Source: Amyloporia xantha (taxonomy: Eukaryota > Basidiomycota > Agaricomycetes > Polyporales > Adustoporiaceae). Taken from it: 64,000 nt of DNA. Positions 47,584 to 59,198 of this stretch are shown one piece after another. A program made the translations under genes and the position numbers. The notes under the pieces were generated by a model. The model was not told the DNA's origin, did not search any database, and worked only from the letters and a program-made list of their open reading frames with translations. The stretch is taken from positions 62,001 through 126,000 of the forward strand of contig JAYKKR010000042.1 of the NCBI GenBank assembly GCA_036971615.1, read 5' to 3'. Within the stretch, counting starts at the first letter, position 1. Every line of letters begins with the position of its first letter.

Positions 47584-50500
47584 GTGGTATGCTTATTGGG
47601 TCTCTCGTACGTAACCGGAAAGCCGTCTTTCAGGCATAGAAGGTGGCGCTTCGTGGATACCCCCGGTGTCGAAAATAGCGCTACACCATGGACTGACGGG
47701 CGCCGAAGTGCACAACACCTCCTCAATATTACCAATCAACTCGGGCAACTTGACATGCAATCCAGTCGTACCAAAACACGCAAACGTGGCCCTCGTCGGC
47801 GCCGTGCTCGAAGGGGAATCGCGGACACAGAAGAAAAGGAGAGTTTCCTGTATAGTTTCTTGGAACGTTTCTTCAAGATCGTCGACGAGGAAGACAGAGG
47901 TCGTCCGAGACAGTACATTTTAAATCAGATATATCCGCTGTGGCTTCAAACATACGGCCCTACCGCAGGAGATGATACCTTCGAAGTATGATCAATTGCC
48001 TTATCACCTAAGCTCGAACTGATATTCCCACAGAAACTCTATAAGTGGTACTGGAATAAGGATCGTGCCTCACACCGACAAAACATCAATGCATCTAGCC
48101 CTGCTCCTGACAGTGAGCCGGAGGGCAGTGAGCATCTATCTGGGCTCTCTAGGGCTGCGACTGAGATCGACGGTGACTCATCTCCTGAGAGGGTTGGGGA
48201 GGTACTGCACAAATACGCGGTGAAGAACGATTGGCAGAGGTAAGTGCAGTCAACTGTAGCAAACGAGATCACCTAGATTTCTTTTATTGTAGTGCTTTCT
48301 CAGACATAACGGGCATGGTATCACCGATTCTTCGGTCTTGGCTTTCACAGCTGCCAGGATGGAGCCTAGATATGCGACTAGGAGGGCCGTTTGGACCTCA
48401 AGATTCAATCAAGATGATCAAGTAAGCTTCCCTTGTGTTTCTCTCAGTTCTCATTCTCGTTTCTAATATGTTTACAGATGGGATATTTCTTGTGATGGAG
48501 GCCAACGATACCTCAAGTTTGGCGAAGAACAACATGGGCTTGAGGCTATGAAGATGCTCAACCAAGACTATCTTGCATATTTGCGAGACCAAAGTGGTGG
48601 GAGCATCCTCGTTAGCCGTATCATATACCACCTTTGAGCTAACTAAAGCCTCGTAGGCCGTTATCATCAGCATTTGCAAGAAAGGCAAAGCCCGTCCCTC
48701 AGCCCAGTACAACCTTCTTGGTCCTTCTCCGACTTCCAGAACAACCTTTCCGATTACATAGATCGATGCTGGAGTGAGCTTATCATTGCACTATATGCCT
48801 TCGCTTACATGGGAACTGCATCAGGTCGGGATGGACATGACGGGATAATTCCTTGGACAGATATCTCTGAGGATCCAGCAAAATATATCAACGTTGACCT
48901 ACCGCCGTACTTCACATTCCAACACCCCAGCAAGTACACCTTTCCAGAAGCGACTGTCGTATATAGCCACTTCTATTCTCGCCAAGAGGATGGACGATGC
49001 CCATTACGCTTCTACACCGCGGCCTCGTCTTCACATCAGGCCACACGGGTCTCTGGTGACGGGACAGACACAACAACAGAGGCCTTAGGTAAATTATCCT
49101 TGATACACTAGTATTTTGACTCAAACGCAACATAGAAGGCGACGATGACGACGCGACTGGTCATTCACACGCATCCAGACCATCCTCTGTTGGATCGGCA
49201 CACCCAGAGCGAAACGCAAGGCAGAGAGCCGCTGAGCAGCGCGACTTCAGTGCGGCAAACTCAGGTGCGTAAATTTCTTCCCTGGAGCCAGAATCACTAT
49301 GAAGATGCCAGCACAGAAGGCGACGATGACGAAGCGACTGGTCATTCACGCCCATCCAGATCATCCTCTGTTGGATCGGCACACCCAGAGCGAAACGCAA
49401 GGCAGAGAGCCGCTGAGCAGCGCGACTTCAGTGCGGCAAACTCAGGTGCGTAAATTTCTCCCCTGGAGCCAGAATCACTATATGAACTTCCACCTCGCAC
49501 CCTTGTCTTCACATGCAGCAGAACCGGCCTCCAGTGACGAGACACACGCAGGGCCAGATGCATTAGGTAAGACTATAATTGTTGGGCTAGTGACCTGACT
49601 CAGACGTAGCACAGAAGAAGAGGATCTTGAAGGAGACGAACAAAGGAGATACTCTAAAAGAAAAGGGAAGGCTGTACTGAGGATATGGCGTGCACCCACA
49701 AGTGATTCCGATACGAGCACGCCGATGTTGATTGATAGTATTCACGAAGACTATGAGGTAAATACCTCTGAGGATGCCGACTCCTCCAAGAATTCGCAGT
49801 TCATGGGTGGGCAAACTCCGGAGGGCAGCCTAATTGATGATGATCAAACAGGCGATATGTCACACTCACCGGAGCCAGCAACGGCACGCGGATCGTACAA
49901 AAACGTCCGACGGTCGAGAGAATCTGGCAGTAATGACTGGGATGATGGATTCCATTCTGCTTATGAGTCTGACATCCGCGACGTCGAGACCATGGACGAT
50001 GGCATATGTGAGCACAATGATATGTATGGTACAGATACGAAGATTTTACGCTCACTCAAGCAGACTTAGGAAGTCGGCATATTGACGATGATGTATTATC
50101 TCGACACGACGTCCACAAAGCCGAGGCGCATGGTGACAATAATCAGGACGGAAGCGAGAGTGACAACCACGCACTCACAGCAACGGTTCCAGATGAGCAG
50201 CTCAGTCAGTAACATCAGCGAGCCGCTCATTTGTTCTCCGATGCTTCTGATGCTTATAAATTCCGATTTACAGGTGACTCACCGATTGAACCTGATATCG
50301 AGAACAATGATTCACCAAACGCGTTCAATCTCCCCCAGAATACAAGATCCGAAAGTGTAGATCCACAAGACACATTTGTACGCCCTGTTATTGTTGTAAA
50401 ATGGGTGGTAAGACGGATGATCACCCTAGCAGTCTAGTCAAGAAGCAGCAAGTCGTGAATTAATTGGTGGTCGAAACAAGCCAAATTTTGATGGTAAATA

Positions 50501-51690
50501 GTGCCCAAAATAATCATCTTCGGACGTTACATATCTTCTCTCTTAGTAGGTGAATTTCCCTGCGCTTTCTGCAAGTCCTTGCAAGGCCCATTATGGGAAG
50601 GAATTCGTCATATCCCCACCTCCGCAGAGATCTTCACTTTGTTAGCCTTGAACATATCCTGGATCCAACCACTTATCAAGAAAAAAGACCTTATTCACCA
50701 TTGCCGAGCACTTAAGCGTCTCGTGCGCTTAACAATGAAACTCAGTTTGTGTCTGCCGGTAATCATTTCTCTGTGTCAGATTTCCCGAGTTCTCATCGTG
50801 AATCAGGTGGGATCATTGCCGTCCAATACTCTTCCTGCCTCAGTAACGGAATGGGTAGATCGGGGACAATCCTACCATGACGAAGAACAACCAGTCCCAT
50901 TGCAGTACTATCAGGAATGGGTATTTTGGTGGTTATCACTGCAGCCTGAGTGCCGTCAAATATACAATGCAAATTCTCGACAACCTTTGCCTCGGCCTGA
51001 ACCATCTGATTTACCTGATGACTGCTGGGTCTTTTTACTCAAAGGCGGACCCTCAGGACTGATGCAAGTGACCCGGTCTTTATCCTTCTGCTATCCCTTT
51101 GGTCCCACCGCAACAGCTATGACTGTGTCTCAGTGGCACGGATGGGTTTCTGATGTGATGTGGGTCTATGGTGAGCTTGCGGAATGGTAAGTGAATGTCT
51201 GTACCAAGTTTCTTCGCTCATCCCATACAAAGGGCGGAGCATCATGGATTGGCAGTCATAGAAGCAGACTTCCCAGACCCTGCGGCAGATGCTTTTCCAA
51301 ATCCATTGCCGGGTCCTTCTTCGCGTCCTCTGACAAGCTCTACACGACGTCCTTCACCAAATCCTCCTCCAAGAATTGAATCACCGATTGTAGGACCATC
51401 ATCTGCTAACGAAGGTTTCCCATCCAGCATGCGCAATAACAGTGCATCTACCATTGATCATACTGAACAACACGCTATAGACGCAGGCACAGCGGAACAG
51501 CAAACGCGACATTCGTGAGAGCGCAGTCTTATTGACACTAAAATCTGTCCTCTGACTCAATACATACAGTGCACGCATCCGGAAGCGAACGGTAAAGAGT
51601 TTGGTGACAGATGCTGCGGATAGACGGTACGGTTTGTTCATCCGTCCTAAATCATTGGGACTAACTGAGCCCTCCTTAACGGACTGTTAG
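47584..51690 (+). CDS. large uncharacterised Agaricomycete protein (one or two genes)
   Basis: Many short exons on the plus strand. The first supported ones read RGRPRQYILNQIYPLWLQTY, then LYKWYWNKDRASHRQNINAS, FSDITGMVSPILRSWLSQLP, WDISCDGGQRYLKFG, and NLSDYIDRCWSELIIALYAF with PPYFTFQHPSKYTFPEA. A long acidic, repeated linker follows (49.1-50.4 kb). The 3' part has EWVDRGQSYHDEEQPVP, YYQEWVFWWLSLQPECRQ and FLLKGGPSGLMQV, then a Pro-rich tail and a final exon RIRKRTVKSLVTDAADRR with a stop at 51688-51690. The W-W-x-x-L-Q-P-x-x-R and G-G-P-x-G pattern is familiar from uncharacterised mushroom proteins. It could be two genes. The start is not resolved. Confidence 0.5.
49134..49481 (+). repeat. 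181-bp tandem duplication inside the acidic linker
   Basis: AGAAGGCGACGATGACGA begins at 49134 and again at 49315. About 167 bp of each unit is nearly identical, including GGATCGGCACACCCAGAGCG and CCCTGGAGCCAGAATCACTA. Each unit holds exon sequence (GDDD-A-TGHS...) and a GTGCGTAAATTT donor, so exon and intron start were duplicated together. Confidence 0.85.
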
Positions 51691-53900
51691 TCAGTTGCCA
51701 TACGCGTCACAAGCTGTGAAACAAGCAAGTGAAAGGAAGCAAAAGCGCAAGCGAGACCTGTGATGTCTGTGAGACGGTGAAGAGCGTCTCAGGTGACTTT
51801 GGGATGTAAAGCTGGATTCAGCTAGAATCCTCGCTAGGATCACGGCCGTGTAAGCAGTGGGTCTGATCCAGAATGCTACATCTTTGCGAGTCATCGCCGA
51901 TCGTGTACCAGCAGGTCAAGAGCCTAGATTCTGTCCAGATCAAAATCAAACTCTTGCTACGCCCTTATGTGCTTACCCGCATTGCATCGCAGATTCTGCC
52001 TAGTTACCTGCGCTCTTTCCAAATATCTGACCTTCTCACATCGATGTCAGCAAAAAGACAGTCGAAAGTTGAACATCGTTCCGTGCAATCCTGGAATCCA
52101 GGATAAATGGTAATAGTAAAACATGGCCACCTAAGTTTCTTCCCTCACCATCGGCCGCAGCCGCAGACGCCGGATTCCGAAGGTATCGAATGTTAGGTCC
52201 AAACATCCCGCCGCATAGGAAATAGCTTGTTCTATATCTACTACGCTGCCTGCTTCTTCCAAAGCAGTAGGTTGCACGGCGGGCATACTCTGTCTAATTC
52301 GCGAATTAGAGTACTCGAACGATACCGACAGGACAGCGAGGGTGGGCCTTGATGAATGAGGCATGCGAAGCTGTCGAAGATGCTTCGAGCAAGCAGCCTG
52401 ACTGCTGTTGAGCGGAATGTTTCATGCGGGCACTGCTCAAAGTGAAATTCTATTCGCCGTTCAAATGGATATGGTAAGAACACTGGCGTAGTGAAACAAT
52501 AGGTAACCAGGTAACTGCGATATCGAATTTACGAGTGTAGTACTACCACTACTACACAGAGAGATTGAGGTGTTTTTTCATGTTCCGTTTGGAAGCATCG
52601 GAGACAATAATAAAGAGAATCCAAAAGGAATCCTGATATACTTGAAGCTGAAGATATATTAGCGACCGTCCATCCCTCACTCTCAGAGGGCCATTTTACG
52701 TCTGCCTGCGCCGGGGGACAAGAGACTCGGGTCTATAAATTCGTAGAATTAAAAAAAAAGAGACTCGGGTTCATCACCTTAACCCTAGACCGGGCAATCG
52801 GAGCTTGGTCATCTCATCGTCTGACGCTTGTACCAGTACACTCGATCGCACACCCTCCCATCGCGCTCTCTGCATGCATGCGCACTGCCATGTCACGATA
52901 CCTTCCCGCACATAGAACAACCGACACGATGACCTCGCCCAAGGTCTCTGGCGGGACTGCTTCTGTTCAAAAACCTCTTCCACCAACTGAAGCCACGAGA
53001 TCGACCGCGCACCGCTCAAACTGAACGCGCCCAACGGTTCAGACGGAGCAGGCCGTCCTCCGCACGCGCACCTCCCCACCACGTCCAAGGACTTCCATAC
53101 TTGGTAAGCACACTTGGTCTACCAGATGATCAGGGACCAGGGGCCGTTTGTATTCAATGGCTGAGATGTTGGGAACGGGCGCGGTTCCGAGCGGAGCGTC
53201 TGTCCTCACGTTGAGAACCCAGGTCCGTCGTATCATCCCAGACAAGACATCCGAGCTGGGCTGTCCGTATTAATGCATCCGTGCGCGTTCGCGCGGATCC
53301 CTTTCATCGCGTGTCGCCTCATCCGCATGGGCGCTCCTGCTGCTCGTCGTGCATACTCCACACGGCGCGGGCAGGGGCCATTTGCACTCAGTGACGATGG
53401 ACGCGGTGCCGGACAGAATATCCGTTCTCACGTTCTACGTCGAGGGCCCAGGGTCCGGCCTCGTGTTGTCTGAGACACGATAGCTGCCCTTCCAGCTGGA
53501 CAGTCCGTCGTGCGCTGCATCTAGGCAGGGATATCTCGTCAACCCTCGTCTCGTCAGCTCATTACAAACGCAGATGCCTGCGCTAGCGTTTGCGATGCCG
53601 ATGCGTACGCTCGAGGGTAGCTTATTACTTTCGGTTTTTCTTTCACCCGCACCCGTTATGCATTACTGATGGACTAGCACTACATATATATCTTTATATC
53701 ACTCTTTTCATTCCTCTGTGAGAACTCTCGTTAGATGACATAACCTCACATGTAGGAGCGACATACCCGAAGCTTTGATTGTTGTCTGACGGGCCGTTCC
53801 GGCGATCAAGGTATCGATTCAATGCTATTCAACAGGTACGTGAATGAACTCGGACGGATCGACGACCATTTACCTGTTTTCGATGCATTCTAAACTCAAT
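51691..53900. other. no supported gene (2.2 kb)
   Basis: Several short frames exist, such as minus 53245-53040 and minus 53088-52774, but no conserved motif or convincing exon chain was found. It contains an A-run near 52751-52759 and a GC-rich part near 52800-53500. Confidence 0.35.
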
Positions 53901-53901
53901 C

Positions 53902-55180
53902 TGCGACTACCAGTACGCGTTTCTTCTCACAAAACGAGACCAATATGATCTCGCGCAAGAAGTGCTCCGTCATATTACATATTCAAACGCATATCAGAGT
54001 CGCGCGGCTCAAGATACAATAAGACTTGCAATTATCAGTACGTGTGCCTTCATGATATCGCACGATAAACCCTGACTTTTCATTGGGTTGATGACTAGCC
54101 TGTTCTATCCACGTCGGAAAATTTGCGATTGTCGTGTAGCAAAGTCGCAAACTGATAAACGCATACCAGTTCAATAGTGAACCTTTCCGTATCCTTGTCG
54201 CGGCATTGGCAGTGGACTTCGTGCTACTGATGTATTCCTTGTATCCACGCTCTCGTAACATCTTCTGCGAGAGCTCAAGCTTGCAGATGCGGCATTGACG
54301 AACAAGGATTTCGTATGCTGGAACGGTACAACCCGACGATATGCATTTCCAGGTGGCTTAACGAACAAGGCTGGAGATGGTGACGATGTGGACGACGAAG
54401 ACGAAGGTTCTGTGGAAGGCACGCCGCTGCGACAGAGAAGCCCAGTATATTGGAAAGAGCGACCTTACCGACAAATGGCCCGGCAACCCTGTCAACATCG
54501 CTATCTATGGCCGAATCTGTCTTGCAGCGAAAAGTTATCAAAGTGCATTGTGTGTGTGCTTCGGGTTACCTCGGATGCGATTCGTATGCTGTTGTCTATG
54601 TCTTGAATTCCATAGTCTATCTTCTCCATGCGTATAACTATTACGCTGAGGATCCGATGATTTGCCTCTCTGTAGCCCTCGCGTCATTTGGGAGTCAGGC
54701 AGATAACAGGAACCATCTCATCTCCCAGCTGACTCACCCTCTCAGCTCGCATTTGTTTGTAGACGCTCAGCTCTGAACATGTAGCGAATGGTCTTTTTGT
54801 CTCGGTATCGGACTCTGCGCGAAGCAGACGCAGAGGGCATGGGTGAGTTAGAGTATACTTTCGGACGTGCTTTCCAGCAGCTAGGTATGTATGTTCGAGG
54901 ATCAGCCGGAACCTACAGATGAGCTTACAGTGTATCTACAGGTCTACATCCTCTCGCTGTTCGTCACTACGAGTGCGTCCTACAGATGGCCGAGAAAGGA
55001 TTATTCGAGAATGTTGAGGCATGTCAGTCACAAAATCGCGAGTTCTAACGTTGACTGGCTTGCTGCGCCCAGGACTACGGGCTAGCCCGAGAGGCGGCGT
55101 ATAATCTCTCGATTATTTACGTCACCACGGGGGCGACGCCGTTGGCCGAGAATCTGTACAGGCGGTGGTTATCGCTCTGA
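53902..55180 (+). pseudogene. TFIIIC subunit Sfc4/Tfc4 (tau131) C-terminal part, 5'-truncated
   Basis: The normal protein is a TPR subunit of TFIIIC that helps bring TFIIIB to RNA polymerase III genes. The visible blocks are YAFLLTKRDQYDLAQEVLRH with NAYQSR, then HVGKFAIVV, RKLINAYQFNSEPFRILV, HLLRELKLADAALTNKDF, NIAIYGRICLAAKSYQSAL, LLHAYNYYAEDPMICLSVAL, FLSRYRTLREADAEGMGELE with FGRAFQQL, and the end AYNLSIIYVTTGATPLAE to a stop at 55178-55180. The last introns and the final exon fit the family well. Upstream TPR repeats are missing. There is an in-frame stop at 54256-54258, a stop near 54104, and frame changes near 54200 and 54560. It is best read as a decayed partial copy, although uncorrected indels would explain some breaks. 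Confidence 0.8.
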
Positions 55181-55833
55181 TGTAGACCCGGTTTACCTAC
55201 CCTTTGCTCCGCCATATTCTTTATCTGGATTATTCAGCAACCCCAAAAACACGAGAACAGGAAGAAAGCCGCCAGTTTCGCGGAGGACGTCAGGATGATA
55301 AGGGGAAGATCGTCTCTACGAAATCAAAAATCGCCGGTGCAGCTCCAGGTCGATTGCAATCCCTTTCGGATATACGCTCGAGACGTGCATACCCACACGC
55401 CTCTGGCTTACCGTAGCCGCCCCACCTCGAGTTGCTCACAGTGCGAATAATCACGCACGCTCTGTCCAGTGAATTCAGTCGCTCGTCTCGATAAATACTA
55501 TATACAGAACGCAAACACACAGCGAGCAGAGCAGGTCCGGTCCGGTTAGGTACGACACAGTGTGATGGCGCGAGGGCGGCGGGACGGTAATGGCTATGGT
55601 ATATATGGAATGGACACGAATGGACATGTCCACGCATAGCAGGGCGTTAGGCTGTAGGCTATATGGTGATATAACGGTATGTCGACACACACCCACGCGC
55701 GAGCAGCAAGGGGTGAAAGCGAGAGCCAGAGTGAGGAGACATAGGAGTGAAGCACTGCAATGGGTGTGACAGAGTGTGCAATGCCTACGCGCGCATTTGC
55801 CTGGTCTCTTTGGCGTGGTGAGGGAAGGAGGCT
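55181..55833. other. no gene seen
   Basis: Region between the convergent TFIIIC remnant and the methyltransferase gene. It has only short frames and probably holds the 3' untranslated regions of both. Confidence 0.4.
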
Positions 55834-56703
55834 CTAGGCATCTATGCCCATTGATGGCATCGCGTGCCGGATCATGTGTAAGTCAGGCTCCTCGAGGTCA
55901 ACGTCACTCTCCCCCTCTAGCGATAGCTCGTCCGTCCCTGATGGCAGGTTCGTGACGAAGACATTGTCGCCCCAGAGGTTCAGGAACGAGTACTAATTGA
56001 ATTTCAACCGAGATCAATTAGGACGTGTCCCAATGGGAGGGCCAGCAAACGTACCGTCGCGAGTTCGACCCCCGCTCTGCCTATTATAGTTCGCATATAC
56101 GAGGTTGACCTGCGCGGCATCGCCGCAACAGCGTCCTCTATGAAGAAAAAATAACCAGGTAGGACCACACACCTCCGAGCAGAACGGCCGCAGCCCGACC
56201 GCCTCGAGCATCTCGTAGAACGCGAGGAACTCATGGAAGCGCTTATGCCAGATGTGCATCTCAATCAATAGCTGCCTAAACGGCAGCACAGCGCCCTCCA
56301 CTCTCCATCTCCGTAGCCCCGATGCCCGGGCGTACGCCCAGGAAATCGCACACCATGCTCCGCAGCACCTCGAACTCCCAGCAGTTGATGTCGACGTGCA
56401 GGGTGTCAATGTGCGTGTGGCCTGGGGATATATCATGAGCACCTCGCATCGAGGACAACACACCGGGAACAATCACCGTTCGCCTTCCTCAGGCTTCGCA
56501 GCATCCACATCTTCGGCTCGTCCGCGGGGCCATGGCTATCTGCCGCCCCGATCCCCGGGCGCACAAATTGCGTCCGCGGCTTCAGTCTGGGCCGCCCAAC
56601 CGCGTGTCCAAACCCGGGCTCGACGTAGTTGTAGCCCCACACCTGGCGGTGCTCAGCTGTGCATCCGACAGCCAATCACGATTGGCCGCGCTTGCAGCTG
56701 ACT
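55834..56703 (-). CDS. FkbM-like methyltransferase-domain protein, C-terminal part
   Basis: Minus-strand exons read RQVWGYNYVEPGFGHAVG, RLKPRTQFVRPGIG with PKMWMLRSLRKANG, then HIDTLHVDINCWEFEVLRSM, LPFRQLLIEMHIWHKRFHEF, LEAVGLRPFCSE, a clean 66-bp intron, VNLVYANYNR, and a last exon YSFLNLWGDNVFV ending at 55834. The D-I-x-x-W-E-F-E-V-L core and the YSFLN ending match a widespread basidiomycete SAM-dependent methyltransferase family. The Glu of the usual D-I-E motif is Asn here. One base seems to be missing after ANYNR, which breaks the frame before the last exon. N-terminal exons upstream of 56703 could not be resolved. Substrate unknown. Confidence 0.6.
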
Positions 56704-57654
56704 GTATTGTGAGCTTCGACAGAGCAGCAAAGCCTACAGATGGATGAGAACGAACAGCACTATGGTGAAACCTGCTTACATTTCGCTACCTTGAGAAATT
56801 CCCTTCCAGAACGTGTGCCAAATCCCGACCAACTGGAACACGAGGCAAAGCCTGAGACAAATAGCTCGATATCGTAGACGGCGTCTGCGATTAAGACCCG
56901 TGAACTCCATGAAGTATGGCAGAAGATGAAGTAGAGTAGAATTCTATTGCACGAGACATGCAAGTCTGCATGATGCAATTAACCACGCAAATACGGGTCT
57001 CATTATCTCACCGTGATTTGGAAAATCATGCGAGGCGAGCCCTGAGACCTTAAACCCACCGAAGGGACCTGAACTGCCACCCCACACGACAAAGAGATCT
57101 GGGTGGGTCGTTGGATGCCCTGTTCAGATGTCTCCACCAATATCTATCCCAGTCTCTAAAGTGTGTTAGGAGTATTCCCGCTCATTGGTGCAGGCGCGAC
57201 AATATTTGCGGCTGGAGAATATTTAGAAGAGAAACTCTCGCACCGCACACCAGGAACCCTTCCGCTGGATCTTATGGCGGGACATCTGATTTGGCATGTA
57301 CTTACCGCCTACATTGTGAGGGGTGGGTCCCTTGTATATTCTTGTCGCCCTGCCCGAGAAGAGCAGGAGCTGCTCCATGCAGACAATCTCCCCATGTCTG
57401 CCTCTTTCCGAGTTCCGTGTACGCTGGCTTCCCGGCTGGGAGGGAAGTTGCTTGTGATCACGTTGAGATACATAGTTTTCGATGAACCGTGAGGCTGAGC
57501 TCGCCAAAGAGGAGGGCATTTCGTCCGATATCACTGTCGCTCATGAGGTCTCGTAGACTATCGCTGTCGTGGTGTTGTCCAGAGGTCTAGTGATCATCGC
57601 GGTCTTTATAGCGACCGTCCCTCTCTAGCTACTTCAGGACGATCAGCAACATCT
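56704..57654. other. upstream part of the methyltransferase gene, unresolved
   Basis: A minus-strand frame at 57534-57223 and a plus-strand one at 57163-57492 overlap each other; neither has a recognised motif. The N-terminal exons of the methyltransferase are expected here but could not be placed. Confidence 0.3.
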
Positions 57655-57880
57655 GGGGCCCAAGTCACGCGCGTCGCCGCGACTGGCGCGTACATCCACT
57701 AGAAAGTGGATTGTGAGATCGACTCCACTAACGCAACCCATGCACAAATGAGTCGAATGGATTCTTTGCATGCTCTCGAAAGCTAGAAAACCGATTTCAG
57801 CACGCTTATAGACTCAATAGGCACGCTGGAGCATATCAGCAGGGATTGGTCTTGACTCGTGGCCTGTGTGACTTTATGTC
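57655..57880. repeat. dispersed repeat, copy 2 (partner 45045-45290)
   Basis: Diverged direct copy of 45045-45290, ending about 65 bp before the start of the gene at 57944. Confidence 0.75.
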
Positions 57881-57943
57881 ACGAGACAGGCGATGACTGC
57901 ACTCAAAGCCGCAAACGCGTGCACGTCGAACCTGCTACGTTTA

Positions 57944-59198
57944 ATGTCTAATCAGGGCTCCCGAAAGATAAAGCATAAGATGAAGAAACATCTTAAGGTC
58001 AGCTTATCATTAACTTGCCATCACATCTAGGACCAATAACGCCATCTCAGACTCAGTAAAAATCGTCCAAAACGAGCAACTCTGCGGTCCCTCCGAGTCC
58101 TGAGCTCCGATTCCCTGCGGCGTCTGCTCGGGAGGAACGACTATCCAATGGCTGGATTCAGCTGTGGCAAATCACGGGTGGCGAAGAGGTAGATACCTCT
58201 GCGAATCGCACTTTCTACACCATTGACGGCAGTTCCTTTTTAAGTCTTAATTTACATACTTATTAGATCCTCGTACTAGGCACTCACGCCAAACATCAGA
58301 CCACAACGAAGCCAATCATGCTGCAAGGGTCACCTCTGTGTTAGAACCGAGCAGTACCATTGATGAGCGGACACGCAGGCCATGGACTCAAACTCAAACG
58401 TGCAGCGGACAACAACGACGTGAAAAATCGATCGACAGGGACAATGCTGAAGCTGAGTCTAGCCATTGCAGATCCTTAGATAATGATGTACGCATTCTCT
58501 GTGAGCCATAGATTGTACTGTGATAGTTCATCTCCAGGGCGACCAAAACCTTTCAAGTAGCAACAGCACCACTAAATGCTCAGCCTACTCCTATCCTCGA
58601 TTACGAACCCGAAGATCTTCCAGAGACTGCTCTTCTTTAGTTGTCAGCATGGAACTATATCGAATGGAATGCATGAACTCAAGAGAAGTCTCTATTCCTC
58701 TGTTCGCTGCCGTCTTCATCTCCTCCGAGTGCGTTGGTAGCGATGTCATGGAGGTCTCCAGCACCTACATTCCCCTATATCCACCAATGTCACCGTCTCA
58801 AGGACCTGTTCACAGGCAGCTCTTGCCACTGGTGGGGTGATCGCTGATAACGGTCCCTTCATAATCAATAATTACAATCTTGTTTTACACCCCTCATACC
58901 TTTTTCACCATCCCGCATTCCTTTCCTCACAACTGCCTTTCCCTTCATAGCGGACGGTGCGCTTCAAGCTACCAGTCACTTTCCTGCTCATTCCTACACA
59001 ATCAGACCTATTGGCCCTACTCCAGGCCATCATAACGATGCAAATAGAAGACGCAGGCAAAAAAGAAAAGAGAAGAAGCTGCGTGCCAAACTCCAGGGCC
59101 TAGCAGAAGGTGTGTCTGATAATCTTTGATAAAGTGTGTGCTTACAAGACGGCGCGCTCAACCTAGGATCCTTGAGTTCTCGTACCAGGCCATCTTGA
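57944..59198 (+). CDS. uncharacterised protein, inverted paralogue of 27311-28721
   Basis: Starts MSNQGSRKIKHKMKK, matching MSGRGSRKRK of the other copy. It then has PELRFPAASAREERL, NGWIQLWQITGGEEVDTS, NRTFYTIDG, a diverged middle with FIINNYNLVLHPSYLF, and PIGPTPGHHNDANRRRRQ. Here the basic tail is in frame (RKEKKLRAKLQGLAE), and after the last intron the ending DGALNLGSLSSR leads to a stop at 59196-59198. The middle shows several frame changes that may be introns or decay. Because the C-terminal frame is open in this copy and shifted in the other, this copy shows the more likely true ending of the family. Function unknown. Confidence 0.55.

Noticed and set aside
56045..56075. B-box-like GAGTTCGACCCCC suggesting a tRNA gene
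   Set aside because: It lies inside a methyltransferase exon, no A box is at the right distance, and no cloverleaf can be drawn.
57163..57534. Overlapping plus and minus frames of about 105 codons
   Set aside because: Neither matches the expected N-terminal part of the adjacent methyltransferase, so no gene was called.
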